DNA from: Pseudoselenomonas ruminantium
GTDB taxonomy: Bacteria > Bacillota > Negativicutes > Selenomonadales > Selenomonadaceae
Assembly: GCF_900104055.1 (NCBI RefSeq)
Contig: NZ_FNJQ01000001.1
Location: 62,001-126,000, forward strand
DNA length: 64,000 nucleotides
Direction of reading: 5' to 3'
Position 1 is the stretch's first letter, and the number at the start of each line of letters is the position of its first letter. The notes beneath the pieces were generated by a model. It had not been told where the DNA came from. It saw only the letters and a list, made by a program, of their open reading frames with translations, and made no database searches. A program made the position numbers and the translations under genes. Below, piece after piece: positions 33,660 through 42,462 of the stretch.

Positions 33660-35432
33660 TTAACGGCTCTTGGCAGCTTCATCGGGTTTAGGTGCGGCAG
33701 TTTCCTGTTTGCCGCTGTCCTTCTTCTTGTTCTTGCTGCCCTTATCTTCATCCTCAACCTTACCGGCTTCGGCAACTACCAAATGAATGGATTCACCTTC
33801 CAATGCCTCAGCACCGCCGCCCGGGCTCTGGCTGATAACGGTACCGGCAGCCTGTTTGCTGGCCTTGCGCTCCACACTGCCCACTTTGAAGCCGGCACTG
33901 GTCAGTGCCTTCTGGGCCGATTCCAGCGGCAAGCCCGTTACATCCGGCACCCCGGAGGATTTCTTGGCCTTCTTGCCCTTGCTGATGACCAGATCGACGG
34001 TTTCGCCCTTGGTCACCCGGGTACCAGCCCGTGGATCCGAAGCGATGACTGTACCAGCCTCTTCCTCATCGGAGGTCCGCTCCGAAACACGGCCGACCTT
34101 GAGGCCCATCTTTTCAATCTTGGCGATGGCATCTGCCTTCTTCAGGCCACGCACATCCGGCATCTCGATATTCTCGCCGCCCTTGCTGACCTTGATGGTC
34201 ACAAGACGTTCTTCCTTGACCTTCGCACCAGCTTCAGGATTCTGGGAAATGACCATGCCGGCGGGCACATCGGCACTGAATTCTTCATCCACCTTGACGC
34301 GCAGGCGCTTGTCCTCAAGGATCTGCTTGGCCAAGGTCATCTGCTTGCCCGTGACGTCAGGCACTTCCACTTCCGCCGTGCTCCAGAACTTGCCAAAGCT
34401 CATGAAAGCTCCGACAAAGAAGCCCATCAAAAGCACCATCACGAGGCCGGCGATAAATTTCTTGGACTTGAAAATGGATTTCTCTTCGTCACCATCTTCC
34501 TCATAATCAGGCTCCCGATAGCGCTCCTGCCGCACAGGGCGCACCGGCTCCTGCATGCGGGGCAGGACCTGCGTAGCATAGGGATCGACTGCGCCGGCCC
34601 CGGCATTGAAGCCTCCGAGCATCTGCTGTGCCTGGCTGATATCCTGCACAAGCTCGCTGCTGCTCGGACGCATATTGGCATCCTTCTGCATGGCGCGAGC
34701 CACGATAGCCTCCACCACCGGCGGGATGGACGGTTCCAGCTGCCGCACGGAGCGGGGCTGCTCCTGCAAATGTTTCATCGCGATGCTGACTGGCGTTTCC
34801 CCCGTAAACGGCAACTGACCGGTCAGCATCTCATACATGACCACGCCCAGCGCATAGACGTCGGAACGCGGCGTGATCATCGTGCCCTTGGCCTGCTCCG
34901 GTGAGAAGTAATGCACAGAGCCCACCACATTACCCGTATAGGTCATCGTAGATTCCGTCACGGCCCGAGCAATACCGAAATCTGCCACCTTGGCACTGCC
35001 ATCCGGCATCATCAGGATATTATGAGGCTTGATATCGCAATGGACCAGATTGTTGGCATGGGCATGCGCCAGAGCACTAGCAATGTCCCGGGCCACATGC
35101 AGAGCATCAGCCACACTCAGATGGCCTTCCTGCTTGATCTGGTCCTTCAGAGTGCTGCCCGGCACATATTCCATGACGATATAGTGATCATCCCCCATGA
35201 CGCCGACATCATAGATGTTGACGATATTCGGATGGGACAGCTTGGCTGCCGCCTGAGCCTCCCGATGGAATTTCTGGATGAATTCCGTATCCCGCTTGAA
35301 TTGTTCGTGGAGGATTTTCACCGCCACGGTGCGGTCAAGCAGTACATCCCTGGCTTTATACACGTCGGCCATGCCGCCGCCGCCAATGAGTTCCTGCAAC
35401 TCATATCGATTATCCAAGACACGCTGGTTCAT
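33660..35432 (-). CDS. pknB: PASTA-domain Ser/Thr protein kinase (PrkC/PknB)
   Basis: A 590-residue membrane kinase that senses muropeptides or lipid II and phosphorylates cell-wall and division proteins. The kinase domain (about 10-270) shows IGGGGMADVYKA, VAVKIL, HCDIKPHNILM (catalytic Asp) and DFGIAR. A basic juxtamembrane stretch and one helix near residues 333-353 follow, then three PASTA domains (each opening with (V/M)PDV) and a Lys/Glu-rich tail. ATG 35432 with AAGGAG is preferred over an in-frame ATG 10 codons upstream. It follows the PBP and FtsW/RodA genes and pairs with the PP2C phosphatase. Confidence 0.95.
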   Translation of the reverse strand: MNQRVLDNRYELQELIGGGGMADVYKARDVLLDRTVAVKILHEQFKRDTEFIQKFHREAQAAAKLSHPNIVNIYDVGVMGDDHYIVMEYVPGSTLKDQIKQEGHLSVADALHVARDIASALAHAHANNLVHCDIKPHNILMMPDGSAKVADFGIARAVTESTMTYTGNVVGSVHYFSPEQAKGTMITPRSDVYALGVVMYEMLTGQLPFTGETPVSIAMKHLQEQPRSVRQLEPSIPPVVEAIVARAMQKDANMRPSSSELVQDISQAQQMLGGFNAGAGAVDPYATQVLPRMQEPVRPVRQERYREPDYEEDGDEEKSIFKSKKFIAGLVMVLLMGFFVGAFMSFGKFWSTAEVEVPDVTGKQMTLAKQILEDKRLRVKVDEEFSADVPAGMVISQNPEAGAKVKEERLVTIKVSKGGENIEMPDVRGLKKADAIAKIEKMGLKVGRVSERTSDEEEAGTVIASDPRAGTRVTKGETVDLVISKGKKAKKSSGVPDVTGLPLESAQKALTSAGFKVGSVERKASKQAAGTVISQSPGGGAEALEGESIHLVVAEAGKVEDEDKGSKNKKKDSGKQETAAPKPDEAAKSR

Positions 35433-35464
35433 TGAATTTCTCCTTCCCCAAGGCTTTATCATAA

Positions 35465-36862
35465 TTAATTCTGTAGACTTAAGATTATCTTGCGAGCAAT
35501 CGGCGCCGCCACCTTACCGCCGCCACCGCCATTTTCCACGATGATGGCAAAGGCGATATTGCGATTACGCAGTTTGGCCGAACCGATAAACCAGGCATGG
35601 TCCTCCCCTTGGGGATTCTCTGCCGTGCCGGTCTTGCCAGCTACTTCCACACCGCTGACCTGGGCAGCCCGGCCCGTCCCCTTGGTGACCACATCTTCCA
35701 TATAGTTATGGATCTTGGCCGCCATTTCCGCGGTCGTAACCGTCAGCCATTTTTCCGGTGCGGCCCGATGAACCACTATGCCGCTGGGCGTAATGACCTC
35801 CTGCACCAGATACGGCTTCATCACCGTACCGCCATGGGCAAAGGCCGAAGCCAGGAGCGCCATATGCATGGGCGTGACCAGCAGCGTACTCTGACCGATG
35901 GCCGTCTGCGCCTGATCGCCGGTGCCCAAAGTGCCAAATTCCGGCAGATGAGACGATGTCATAACGATCTCGCCGCCGATTGACTGGTCAAAACCAAAGC
36001 GTTCAAAGGCCTTTTTGAGCTTCGCATCCCCGAGGCGCATGCCCAGGGTACCAAAAGTCACATTACAGGATTCCGTCAGCGCCTTGCGCAGGTCCACACG
36101 GTTATGGACCTCGCCATGGCTCTCGCGGATGCTATGTCCACCGCCAACATCCAACACGCCGGGACAGTCAAAAGTTTCCTGCTCGCTCGTGACGCCCTCC
36201 GTCAGTGCCGCATCGGCAATCATGGGCTTGATGGTCGAGCCCGGTGGATAAAGCCCCTGCACCGTGCGATTCAGGAGCGGGCCATCGGCCTCCTGTGACA
36301 TGCTCTTCCAGTTGGCCTCAACATTATTGGGATCATAGGAAGGCGAGCTGACCATAGCCAGCACCGCACCGGTATCGGCATCGAGTACCACCACAGCGCC
36401 CTTGCGTCCGGCAAGGCCATCGAATGCTGCCTGCTGGGCATCGGCTTCAATGGTGGTTTTCAGATCATTGCCACGTTCCGTCTGCAGCAGCTGGGATACG
36501 GGACCAAGCCTGGTCATATCCGCAGTCAGGCCCAAAAGCTCCCGGTTGGCATGGCCTTCCAGACCGGCACTGCCGATATTCTCGCCATTATAGCCGGTCA
36601 CTTGCGCCATCACACTGCCCAGCGGATAGTTGCGCGAACCATCATCATTGGTCTGGGCCAGCACGCGGCCATGGGCATCCAGGATCGTGCCGCGCCGGAT
36701 ATCGGCCTTGGCCGCCGCGCCCCGCATATTCAGCGGATTTTCCGCAAGTTCCTGCCCCTTCCATACCGCCAGATAGCCGATATAGATGGATAACACCGCC
36801 ACCATCAGGAGCAGGAAAGCACCAACCTGCAATATTTGCCGTTTTAATTTCCAATCAGACAT
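35465..36862 (-). CDS. pbpA: Penicillin-binding protein 2-type transpeptidase
   Basis: A 465-residue class B PBP that crosslinks peptidoglycan. One N-terminal helix (about 10-32) is followed by a short non-catalytic section. The transpeptidase domain has all three motifs: STIKP (catalytic Ser, about 208), SCN (about 264) and KTGTAE (about 410). It overlaps the FtsW/RodA-like polymerase gene by 8 bp, the usual SEDS-bPBP pairing. It is shorter than PBP2/FtsI of proteobacteria, matching PbpA of actinobacterial kinase clusters. Confidence 0.93.
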   Translation of the reverse strand: MSDWKLKRQILQVGAFLLLMVAVLSIYIGYLAVWKGQELAENPLNMRGAAAKADIRRGTILDAHGRVLAQTNDDGSRNYPLGSVMAQVTGYNGENIGSAGLEGHANRELLGLTADMTRLGPVSQLLQTERGNDLKTTIEADAQQAAFDGLAGRKGAVVVLDADTGAVLAMVSSPSYDPNNVEANWKSMSQEADGPLLNRTVQGLYPPGSTIKPMIADAALTEGVTSEQETFDCPGVLDVGGGHSIRESHGEVHNRVDLRKALTESCNVTFGTLGMRLGDAKLKKAFERFGFDQSIGGEIVMTSSHLPEFGTLGTGDQAQTAIGQSTLLVTPMHMALLASAFAHGGTVMKPYLVQEVITPSGIVVHRAAPEKWLTVTTAEMAAKIHNYMEDVVTKGTGRAAQVSGVEVAGKTGTAENPQGEDHAWFIGSAKLRNRNIAFAIIVENGGGGGKVAAPIARKIILSLQN

Positions 36863-38126
36863 TTTTCTGCTCCTTGGTCAACGATAACAACATGGCCAGC
36901 AGGATAAAGCTGGAAACCATGGAACTGCCCCCATAACTTACGAAGGGCAGGGTAATACCGGTAAGCGGCAGGAATTTCGTCACACCCGCCACGATGATGA
37001 ACATCTGCAGGAGAATCAGCACCCCGCAGCCAGCCATCAACAATGCTTCGGTAGTATTCTTGAGCCGCAGGGCACCTTTGATGCCCCGCCAGAACAACAG
37101 CGCATAGCAGATGATCAGCATGAGTCCGGCCGTCAGTCCCATCTCCTCCACGATTGCCGAGAAGATGAAGTCCGTATGCACCTCAGGAATAAAACCGGGA
37201 TGACCGAAGCCAAAGCCCGTGCCCCAAAGACCGCCGGTGCCGATGGCAAACAGCGACTGCACGACCTGATAGGCCATGCCATTTGGATCAGCCCAAGGGT
37301 TCAGCCAGATATCAAAACGCACCCGCACATGTCCGAACATGGCATAGCTCGCTGCCGCCGCCATGCCCATAAAGGCCAGCGCCAGGAATACGTAAGACTT
37401 GCTGCCCGTGGCCATATAGGTCATAAGCACCGCCATGCCGAAGAACAGCAGGGCCGAGCCCAAATCCTTCTCGACCACGAACATCAGTACCGCCATGCCC
37501 CAGATGCAGATCAAGGGCGCGATAAACCGCAAAGGCGGCAGCCGCAAAAACAAGATCTTATGCGCTGGCAAAGTCAGCACCTTGCGATGGTCGGACAAAT
37601 ACGATGCCAGGAAAAACAACAGCACAATCTTGCCAAACTCCGAAGGCTGCAGCGATATCGGTCCCAAGACCAGCCAGTTCTTGCTGCCGCCAATCTCCGT
37701 GCCAAAGAGCAAGGGCAGCCCCAAGAGAATAACACAGCCGATTCCCAACAGATAAGGGTAATTTAGCATCTGCCGGATCTTCGGCCAAAGCCGGATGACC
37801 AAAAACATCACGAGCATGGCGATGCAGAGCCATTGCAGCTGCCGCAGGAGCAGTGCCGGCTTTAACCGGGCAATCTCTACGAGGCCGATGCTCACCAGCA
37901 TCAGGATGATCGGCAGGATAAAGGTATCCAGCTTGCGGCGGATGACTACCATTTGAATAACAATAGTCAAGAATACCGCTATCACTAAATAAGGTACATA
38001 AGTCAAGGGATCCTGCAAAGTGTTATTTGTCACTTTTTGCACAGAGCCCTGCATTTTCAGATAAAGAATGGTCATACCGCAGAGGAATATCCCCAGCGGT
38101 GCGGTCAGGAGTCCCCAATTTTTCAT
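36855..38126 (-). CDS. SEDS peptidoglycan polymerase (FtsW/RodA family)
   Basis: A 423-residue polytopic protein with about ten or more helices that polymerises lipid II glycan strands. SEDS hallmarks are LVLGPISLQPSEFGKIVLLFFLA, VVEKDLGSALLFFG, WADPNGMAYQVVQSLFAIGTGGLWGTGFG and PFVSYGGSSMVS near the end. It sits between the phosphatase (overlap 4 bp) and the cognate class B PBP (overlap 8 bp). RodA versus FtsW cannot be settled by sequence alone; the pbpA/pknB context favours a RodA-like elongation role. Confidence 0.92.
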   Translation of the reverse strand: MKNWGLLTAPLGIFLCGMTILYLKMQGSVQKVTNNTLQDPLTYVPYLVIAVFLTIVIQMVVIRRKLDTFILPIILMLVSIGLVEIARLKPALLLRQLQWLCIAMLVMFLVIRLWPKIRQMLNYPYLLGIGCVILLGLPLLFGTEIGGSKNWLVLGPISLQPSEFGKIVLLFFLASYLSDHRKVLTLPAHKILFLRLPPLRFIAPLICIWGMAVLMFVVEKDLGSALLFFGMAVLMTYMATGSKSYVFLALAFMGMAAAASYAMFGHVRVRFDIWLNPWADPNGMAYQVVQSLFAIGTGGLWGTGFGFGHPGFIPEVHTDFIFSAIVEEMGLTAGLMLIICYALLFWRGIKGALRLKNTTEALLMAGCGVLILLQMFIIVAGVTKFLPLTGITLPFVSYGGSSMVSSFILLAMLLSLTKEQKNV

Positions 38127-38833
38127 ACGAGGCTCACCACCACAACGGTCACATTATCCCGGCCACCGGCGTTGAGCGCCTGCTCTACCAAGCTATGGGC
38201 AGGATCATCTTTCCCCTGGCAAAGCTGCCGGGCGATTTCTTCATCCGTCATATGCTTCATAAGTCCATCCGTGGCCAAAAGCAGGGTATCGCCATTGGTT
38301 ACGGCAAGCTCCCCTGTATCCACCACGAGATTTTCCATGGCGCCTACCGCGCGCGTCAGCATATTGCGCTGGGGATGGTTCTTCGCCTCTTCCCGGGTGA
38401 TGGTGCCTTCCCGCACCAAATCCTCCACATAGGAATGGTCCTGCGTAAGCTGTTCCAACTGCCCGCTGCCCTGACGCAGCAGATACAGGCGACTGTCACC
38501 CACATGGGCCCAATAGGCTTTGCCCCTGCCCTCATCAACATGCAGCATGGTAGCAGTGGTGCCCATGCCCTCGCAGCCAGGATGTTCCCGGACATAGTCA
38601 CGGATGGCGTCATTGGCCGCCAGGATAGCAGACTGCATCGCACCGGCATCGATATGTTCACGGCCGGATAACGCCTGCTGCACGGTATCCACCAGCATCT
38701 GGCTGGCCACCTCCCCGGCAGCTTCACCGCCCATGCCATCTGCCACAGCATAGACCGTATCAAACACGGCGAAATTATCCTCATTGCCCTTGCGCACTAA
38801 ACCCACGTCGGTGGCTTTATAAACTTGCTGCAA
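38123..38833 (-). CDS. prpC: PP2C-family Ser/Thr phosphatase (PrpC/Stp)
   Basis: A 236-residue metal-dependent phosphatase that reverses the PASTA kinase. Metal ligands are seen in GLVRKGNEDNF, AVADGMGGEAAGEVAS and WAHVGDSRLYLLR, with DGLMKHMTDEEI and GGRDNVTVV toward the end. The start is uncertain: TTG 38833 is correctly spaced from AGAGG, while GTG 38842 overlaps that site and the stop of the preceding FHA gene. The first option was taken; the difference is three residues. Confidence 0.93.
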   Translation of the reverse strand: MQQVYKATDVGLVRKGNEDNFAVFDTVYAVADGMGGEAAGEVASQMLVDTVQQALSGREHIDAGAMQSAILAANDAIRDYVREHPGCEGMGTTATMLHVDEGRGKAYWAHVGDSRLYLLRQGSGQLEQLTQDHSYVEDLVREGTITREEAKNHPQRNMLTRAVGAMENLVVDTGELAVTNGDTLLLATDGLMKHMTDEEIARQLCQGKDDPAHSLVEQALNAGGRDNVTVVVVSLV

Positions 38834-38838
38834 CTTAT

Positions 38839-39291
38839 TCACCTCTCGAATTTCAGGGTAACCATACCAATGCGAATCTCATCATTGGGCTTCAAATAGG
38901 CTTTCCCTTCCAGCATCTGGCCGTTCACATAAGTATGGTTCACAGAGCCTAGATCTTCAATCACATATTGGGCCCCATGCAAAAATATCGTCGCATGACG
39001 GTGGGAAACGAAGTTCTCCGGAATGATCACATCATTTTCCGCTCCGCGGCCAATGGTTATCTCATCCCGGAAGGCAAACCGCCGCCCGCTGAGACTTTCC
39101 TCATTGGCTTCCAGCACCGTAAGTACGGCTTCACTGGCCTTCACCACCGGCCGTTTCTGCTTTTTCATTTCCTGCTTCACTTCACCGAACATCTTTTTCG
39201 ACAGGCTGACGGTAAAATAAATCAGCCATAGAAGCATACCATATTCCAGTGCTACTCTTGCCACTTTTATGGCCATGGCTGCACCTTGCAT
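38839..39291 (-). CDS. Membrane-anchored FHA-domain protein (FhaB-like)
   Basis: A 150-residue protein with an N-terminal hydrophobic helix (about 5-30) and a C-terminal FHA domain (about 60-150). The FHA phosphothreonine-binding residues are evident: RGAENDVIIP, FVSHRHA and GSVNHTYVNG. It corresponds to FhaB/FipA in actinobacteria, a docking protein for kinase-phosphorylated partners. ATG 39291 overlaps the fhaA stop by one base. It is followed by the phosphatase gene. Confidence 0.9.
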   Translation of the reverse strand: MQGAAMAIKVARVALEYGMLLWLIYFTVSLSKKMFGEVKQEMKKQKRPVVKASEAVLTVLEANEESLSGRRFAFRDEITIGRGAENDVIIPENFVSHRHATIFLHGAQYVIEDLGSVNHTYVNGQMLEGKAYLKPNDEIRIGMVTLKFER

Positions 39292-40037
39292 CAAATCACC
39301 TCGTATATAAGTACCGTTTCCCCAATCTGGATTTCATCGCCAACGCGCAGACACAGGGAGTCCACCGGTTCACCGTTCACAAAGGTGCCGTTGGTGCTTT
39401 GCGCATCATAGAGCACATGGCGGTGATTCTCATAGGCAATCCAGGCATGCAGACGCGATGCCTTCGTATCCGTCAGGATGAATTCATTCTTCTCCCGGCG
39501 GCCAATGTAAATCTGATTTTCGCCAAATTCCAGATAAGCGTCCAGATCCGGCCCTTCCACCACCTTGAGCGAAACGATTTTCCGCTCCGGCGGCAGGTTC
39601 AGCGGCTGTCTGCCACCAGGGAAAGCCGGTTTGGTCAGTACCAATGTATTGGGCTCTTCACAGACTGCCTGCGCTTCTTCTTCCTCGGTAAAGCGGGCTT
39701 TGAGCTCAAAGAGGCCCCGCTGTTTTTCTCCATCAGCCTGACAAAGAATCGTCAGCTTGCCCGGCATCACATAATCCTGCAGGATAACCTGCTTTTCTGC
39801 CACGCCATAGAGTTCCTCTATGATCCGTTTTGCGCAGAGCCGTTGGTAATCCTCCCGGGCGAGAAAAAAGACATATTGATTGGGCACCTGCCGTCCGGCC
39901 TTGCCTTTGCCCTGCCGGGCAATCTCCTTTTCCAGCGCCTTGGAAAGCTCCACCGGTTCCAGATCGCTGCTGAATTTCTTATTGAAGAATCCTTCGATAT
40001 GATTTTCCAAAAAGGATTCCCATTTGCCAATCCCCAT
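39291..40037 (-). CDS. FhaA-like protein with DUF3662 and FHA domains
   Basis: A 248-residue protein. Residues 1-110 match the DUF3662 domain that opens actinobacterial FhaA (MGIGKWESFLENHIEGFFNK, then VPNQYVFFLAREDY). The C-terminal FHA domain (about 160-248) has YIGRREKNEFIL, SRLHAWIA and STNGTFVNG. Mycobacterial FhaA binds phosphorylated cell-wall proteins such as the lipid II flippase regulator. GGAGG lies 8 bp from ATG 40037; an upstream in-frame GTG overlaps that site. It begins the fha-phosphatase-SEDS-PBP-kinase block. Confidence 0.88.
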   Translation of the reverse strand: MGIGKWESFLENHIEGFFNKKFSSDLEPVELSKALEKEIARQGKGKAGRQVPNQYVFFLAREDYQRLCAKRIIEELYGVAEKQVILQDYVMPGKLTILCQADGEKQRGLFELKARFTEEEEAQAVCEEPNTLVLTKPAFPGGRQPLNLPPERKIVSLKVVEGPDLDAYLEFGENQIYIGRREKNEFILTDTKASRLHAWIAYENHRHVLYDAQSTNGTFVNGEPVDSLCLRVGDEIQIGETVLIYEVI

Positions 40038-40074
40038 ATGCTGCACCTCCCCGCTTAGAATTGCCTTAGAAAAT

Positions 40075-41121
40075 TTATTTTTTGTTCTGCAAATGCTTGT
40101 TGCGCAGCTGGCCGCAGGCCGCCTGGATGTCCGTACCCATTTCCCGGCGCACGGTCACATTGACATGATGGCTGGCCAGATAGCCTTCAAACCAGTCAAT
40201 CCGCGCCTTAGAGGGGCGCAGCAGATTGCGTTCCACCACGGGATTGATGGGAATCAGGTTGACGCTGGCCAATTGGCCATGCAACAGCGACACCAGTTCC
40301 TTAGCCTGTGCCTCGCCATCATTGAGCTGGTCGATCAGGATGTATTCGTAAGTCACCCGCCGCTTGGTCTTATCGGCGTAGTTTTTCGCCGCTGCTACCA
40401 CATCCTTCAAGGGATACTTGCGGTTGATAGGCATGATGTCCGAGCGCAGTTCCTGATTGGGCGCATGCAGCGATACCGACAAGGAAATCGGTATGCCTTC
40501 CTCAGCCAATTGGTACATACCTGGCACAATGCCCGAAGTGGACAGGGTGATATTACGATAGCCCAAGCCTAACGTATAAGGCTCATGGACAAGACGCAGG
40601 AACTTGATGACCTCATCGTAGTTCATCAAGGGTTCCCCGCTGCCCATGATTACCATGGTATCCACCTTGCTGCCAGACTCTTCCCGCAACATATCATTGA
40701 TGACCACGGCCTGCGACAGGATTTCCCCGCAGGTCAGATTGCGGGCCATACCATGGAGCGTCGAAGCGCAGAAGGCGCAGCCCATATTGCAGCCGGCCTG
40801 GGTGGACACGCAGATACTGTTGCCATAGGGCTGGCGCATGAGCACCGTCTCAATGGCAATACCATCAGCAAATTCCAGCAGGAATTTCGTGGTTTTCTGA
40901 TCCTGAGAATCCAATCTAGCTTTGATTTTGGGACGGCCAATGGTGAAATTAGCCGTAAGCTCCTGCCGCAAATTCTTGGGCAGATTGGTCATGGCGTCAA
41001 AATCTGCCGCCCCGCGCTGATAAAGCCATTCGGCCACCTGCTTGGCCCGATATTTCGGCACCTTGTAAGGAGCCAATGCTCCCTGCAATTCCTCTAAGGT
41101 CATGCCAAATAAATTCGTCAC
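40075..41121 (-). CDS. rlmN: Dual-specificity 23S rRNA/tRNA A-C2 methyltransferase RlmN
   Basis: A 348-residue radical SAM enzyme that methylates A2503 of 23S rRNA and A37 of tRNAs. The cluster motif CNMGCAFCAS (CxxxCxxC) lies near residue 110, preceded by CVSTQAG. The methyl-accepting cysteine is expected near the C-terminal AACGQLRN. It starts with GTG at 41121 after AAGGAT. It sits directly after rsmB, the usual fmt-rsmB-rlmN order. Confidence 0.96.
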   Translation of the reverse strand: MTNLFGMTLEELQGALAPYKVPKYRAKQVAEWLYQRGAADFDAMTNLPKNLRQELTANFTIGRPKIKARLDSQDQKTTKFLLEFADGIAIETVLMRQPYGNSICVSTQAGCNMGCAFCASTLHGMARNLTCGEILSQAVVINDMLREESGSKVDTMVIMGSGEPLMNYDEVIKFLRLVHEPYTLGLGYRNITLSTSGIVPGMYQLAEEGIPISLSVSLHAPNQELRSDIMPINRKYPLKDVVAAAKNYADKTKRRVTYEYILIDQLNDGEAQAKELVSLLHGQLASVNLIPINPVVERNLLRPSKARIDWFEGYLASHHVNVTVRREMGTDIQAACGQLRNKHLQNKK

Positions 41122-41127
41122 TATTTC

Positions 41128-42462
41128 TTATCCTTTCGCCTTGCGCATGCGCGCGATAAAGAAGCCGTCCGTACCATCCCGCTGGGGATAGAGCTGTACC
41201 ATTTGTTCTTCCCGCTTGACAGGCAGGAAATCCCCCGTCTGCTCTAACGTAAACTCCGGATGACGGGCCAAGAAGGCTTCCACCACCGCATCGTTTTCAG
41301 ACCGGTCAATGGTACAGGTACTGTAGACCAATACGCCGCCAGCTTTTAGTGCTTTGGCCGCGCTATCGAGGATTTCCCCCTGCAACGGCGGCAGGGCCGC
41401 AATTTCCTCGGCACTCTTATTCCAGCGGGCATCAGGCTTGCGCCGAAGTACCCCGAGTCCGGAACAGGGCGCATCCACCAGCACTCGGTCGGCCATATCT
41501 TCGTATTCTTCGCCCACTTCCCGGGCATCCAGCAAAGTGGGTTCGATGATATCTATGCCCAAACGCTGCGCATTTTCTTCGATACGCTCCAGCTTATGTT
41601 CGTAAATATCCCCGGCCACGATGCGGCCCTCGTTGTGCATCAGCGCGGCCATATGAGTGGTCTTGCCGCCAGGCGCACTGCAACAGTCGATGATCAGCTC
41701 GCCGGGCTGCGGATTCACCACATGGGCTACGAGCATGGAACTTTCATCCTGCACCTGGCAAAGGCCGTCCTGCAACGGTGCCAGTTTATCCAAGGCACCA
41801 TGAGCCGTAACCAGCACGCCTTCGGGCGTCCACTGACTCTCCTGCACTTCGGCACCAGCCTGCTCTAAAGCCTGCATCAATTCTGCGCGGCCTGTTTTCA
41901 GCGTATTGGTGCGCACAGAAAGTACGGGCTGGCCATTATCAAAGTCGCAGAGTTTTTCCGCTTCCTCAAAGCCAAACTGCTTTACCCAACGCTTGACCAG
42001 CCAATAAGGATGCTGGCTTCTGAGCGCCAGCCCTTCTGTGGCCTTGCCCTTGCCTTCGGGGAACTTCGCTTTCTCCGGCTCACGCACTGCCGTGCGCAGG
42101 ACCGCATTGACAAATTTCACCGTGCCCGCATGGCTGTATTTCTTCGTCAGCTCCACCGCCGTGTTGCAGGCCGCAGAGGCGGGCACCTTGTCCAGATAGA
42201 AGATCTGGTAGAGGCCCAGCCGCAGGATTTCCCGTACCATTGGCGGGATTTTCTTCAAAGGGCGGTTCACATAGCGGCGCAGGATCCAGTCCAGCGTATC
42301 GCCAGCCTTTACGGCACCATAGACCAGTTCCGTCACAAAGCGGCGGTCCTGGTCGGAAAGGTCCGCCTTGCGCAGATGACGGGCCAAGGCCACATTGGCA
42401 TAGGCCCCTTCCTCATGCACTTCGTTCAATATCTTAATCGCGATTTCCCGCGCTTTATCCAT
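41128..42462 (-). CDS. rsmB: 16S rRNA m5C967 methyltransferase RsmB
   Basis: A 444-residue enzyme. The N-terminal NusB-like RNA-binding domain (about 1-135, with RFVTELVYGAVK) is followed by a Rossmann methylase with CCSAPGGKTTHMA (SAM motif I) and the two catalytic cysteines in DAPCSGLGVLR and YSTCTI. The frame stays open 28 codons upstream in the DUF116 gene, but ATG 42462 with AAGGAG is the start. It overlaps the DUF116 gene by 8 bp. Confidence 0.96.
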   Translation of the reverse strand: MDKAREIAIKILNEVHEEGAYANVALARHLRKADLSDQDRRFVTELVYGAVKAGDTLDWILRRYVNRPLKKIPPMVREILRLGLYQIFYLDKVPASAACNTAVELTKKYSHAGTVKFVNAVLRTAVREPEKAKFPEGKGKATEGLALRSQHPYWLVKRWVKQFGFEEAEKLCDFDNGQPVLSVRTNTLKTGRAELMQALEQAGAEVQESQWTPEGVLVTAHGALDKLAPLQDGLCQVQDESSMLVAHVVNPQPGELIIDCCSAPGGKTTHMAALMHNEGRIVAGDIYEHKLERIEENAQRLGIDIIEPTLLDAREVGEEYEDMADRVLVDAPCSGLGVLRRKPDARWNKSAEEIAALPPLQGEILDSAAKALKAGGVLVYSTCTIDRSENDAVVEAFLARHPEFTLEQTGDFLPVKREEQMVQLYPQRDGTDGFFIARMRKAKG

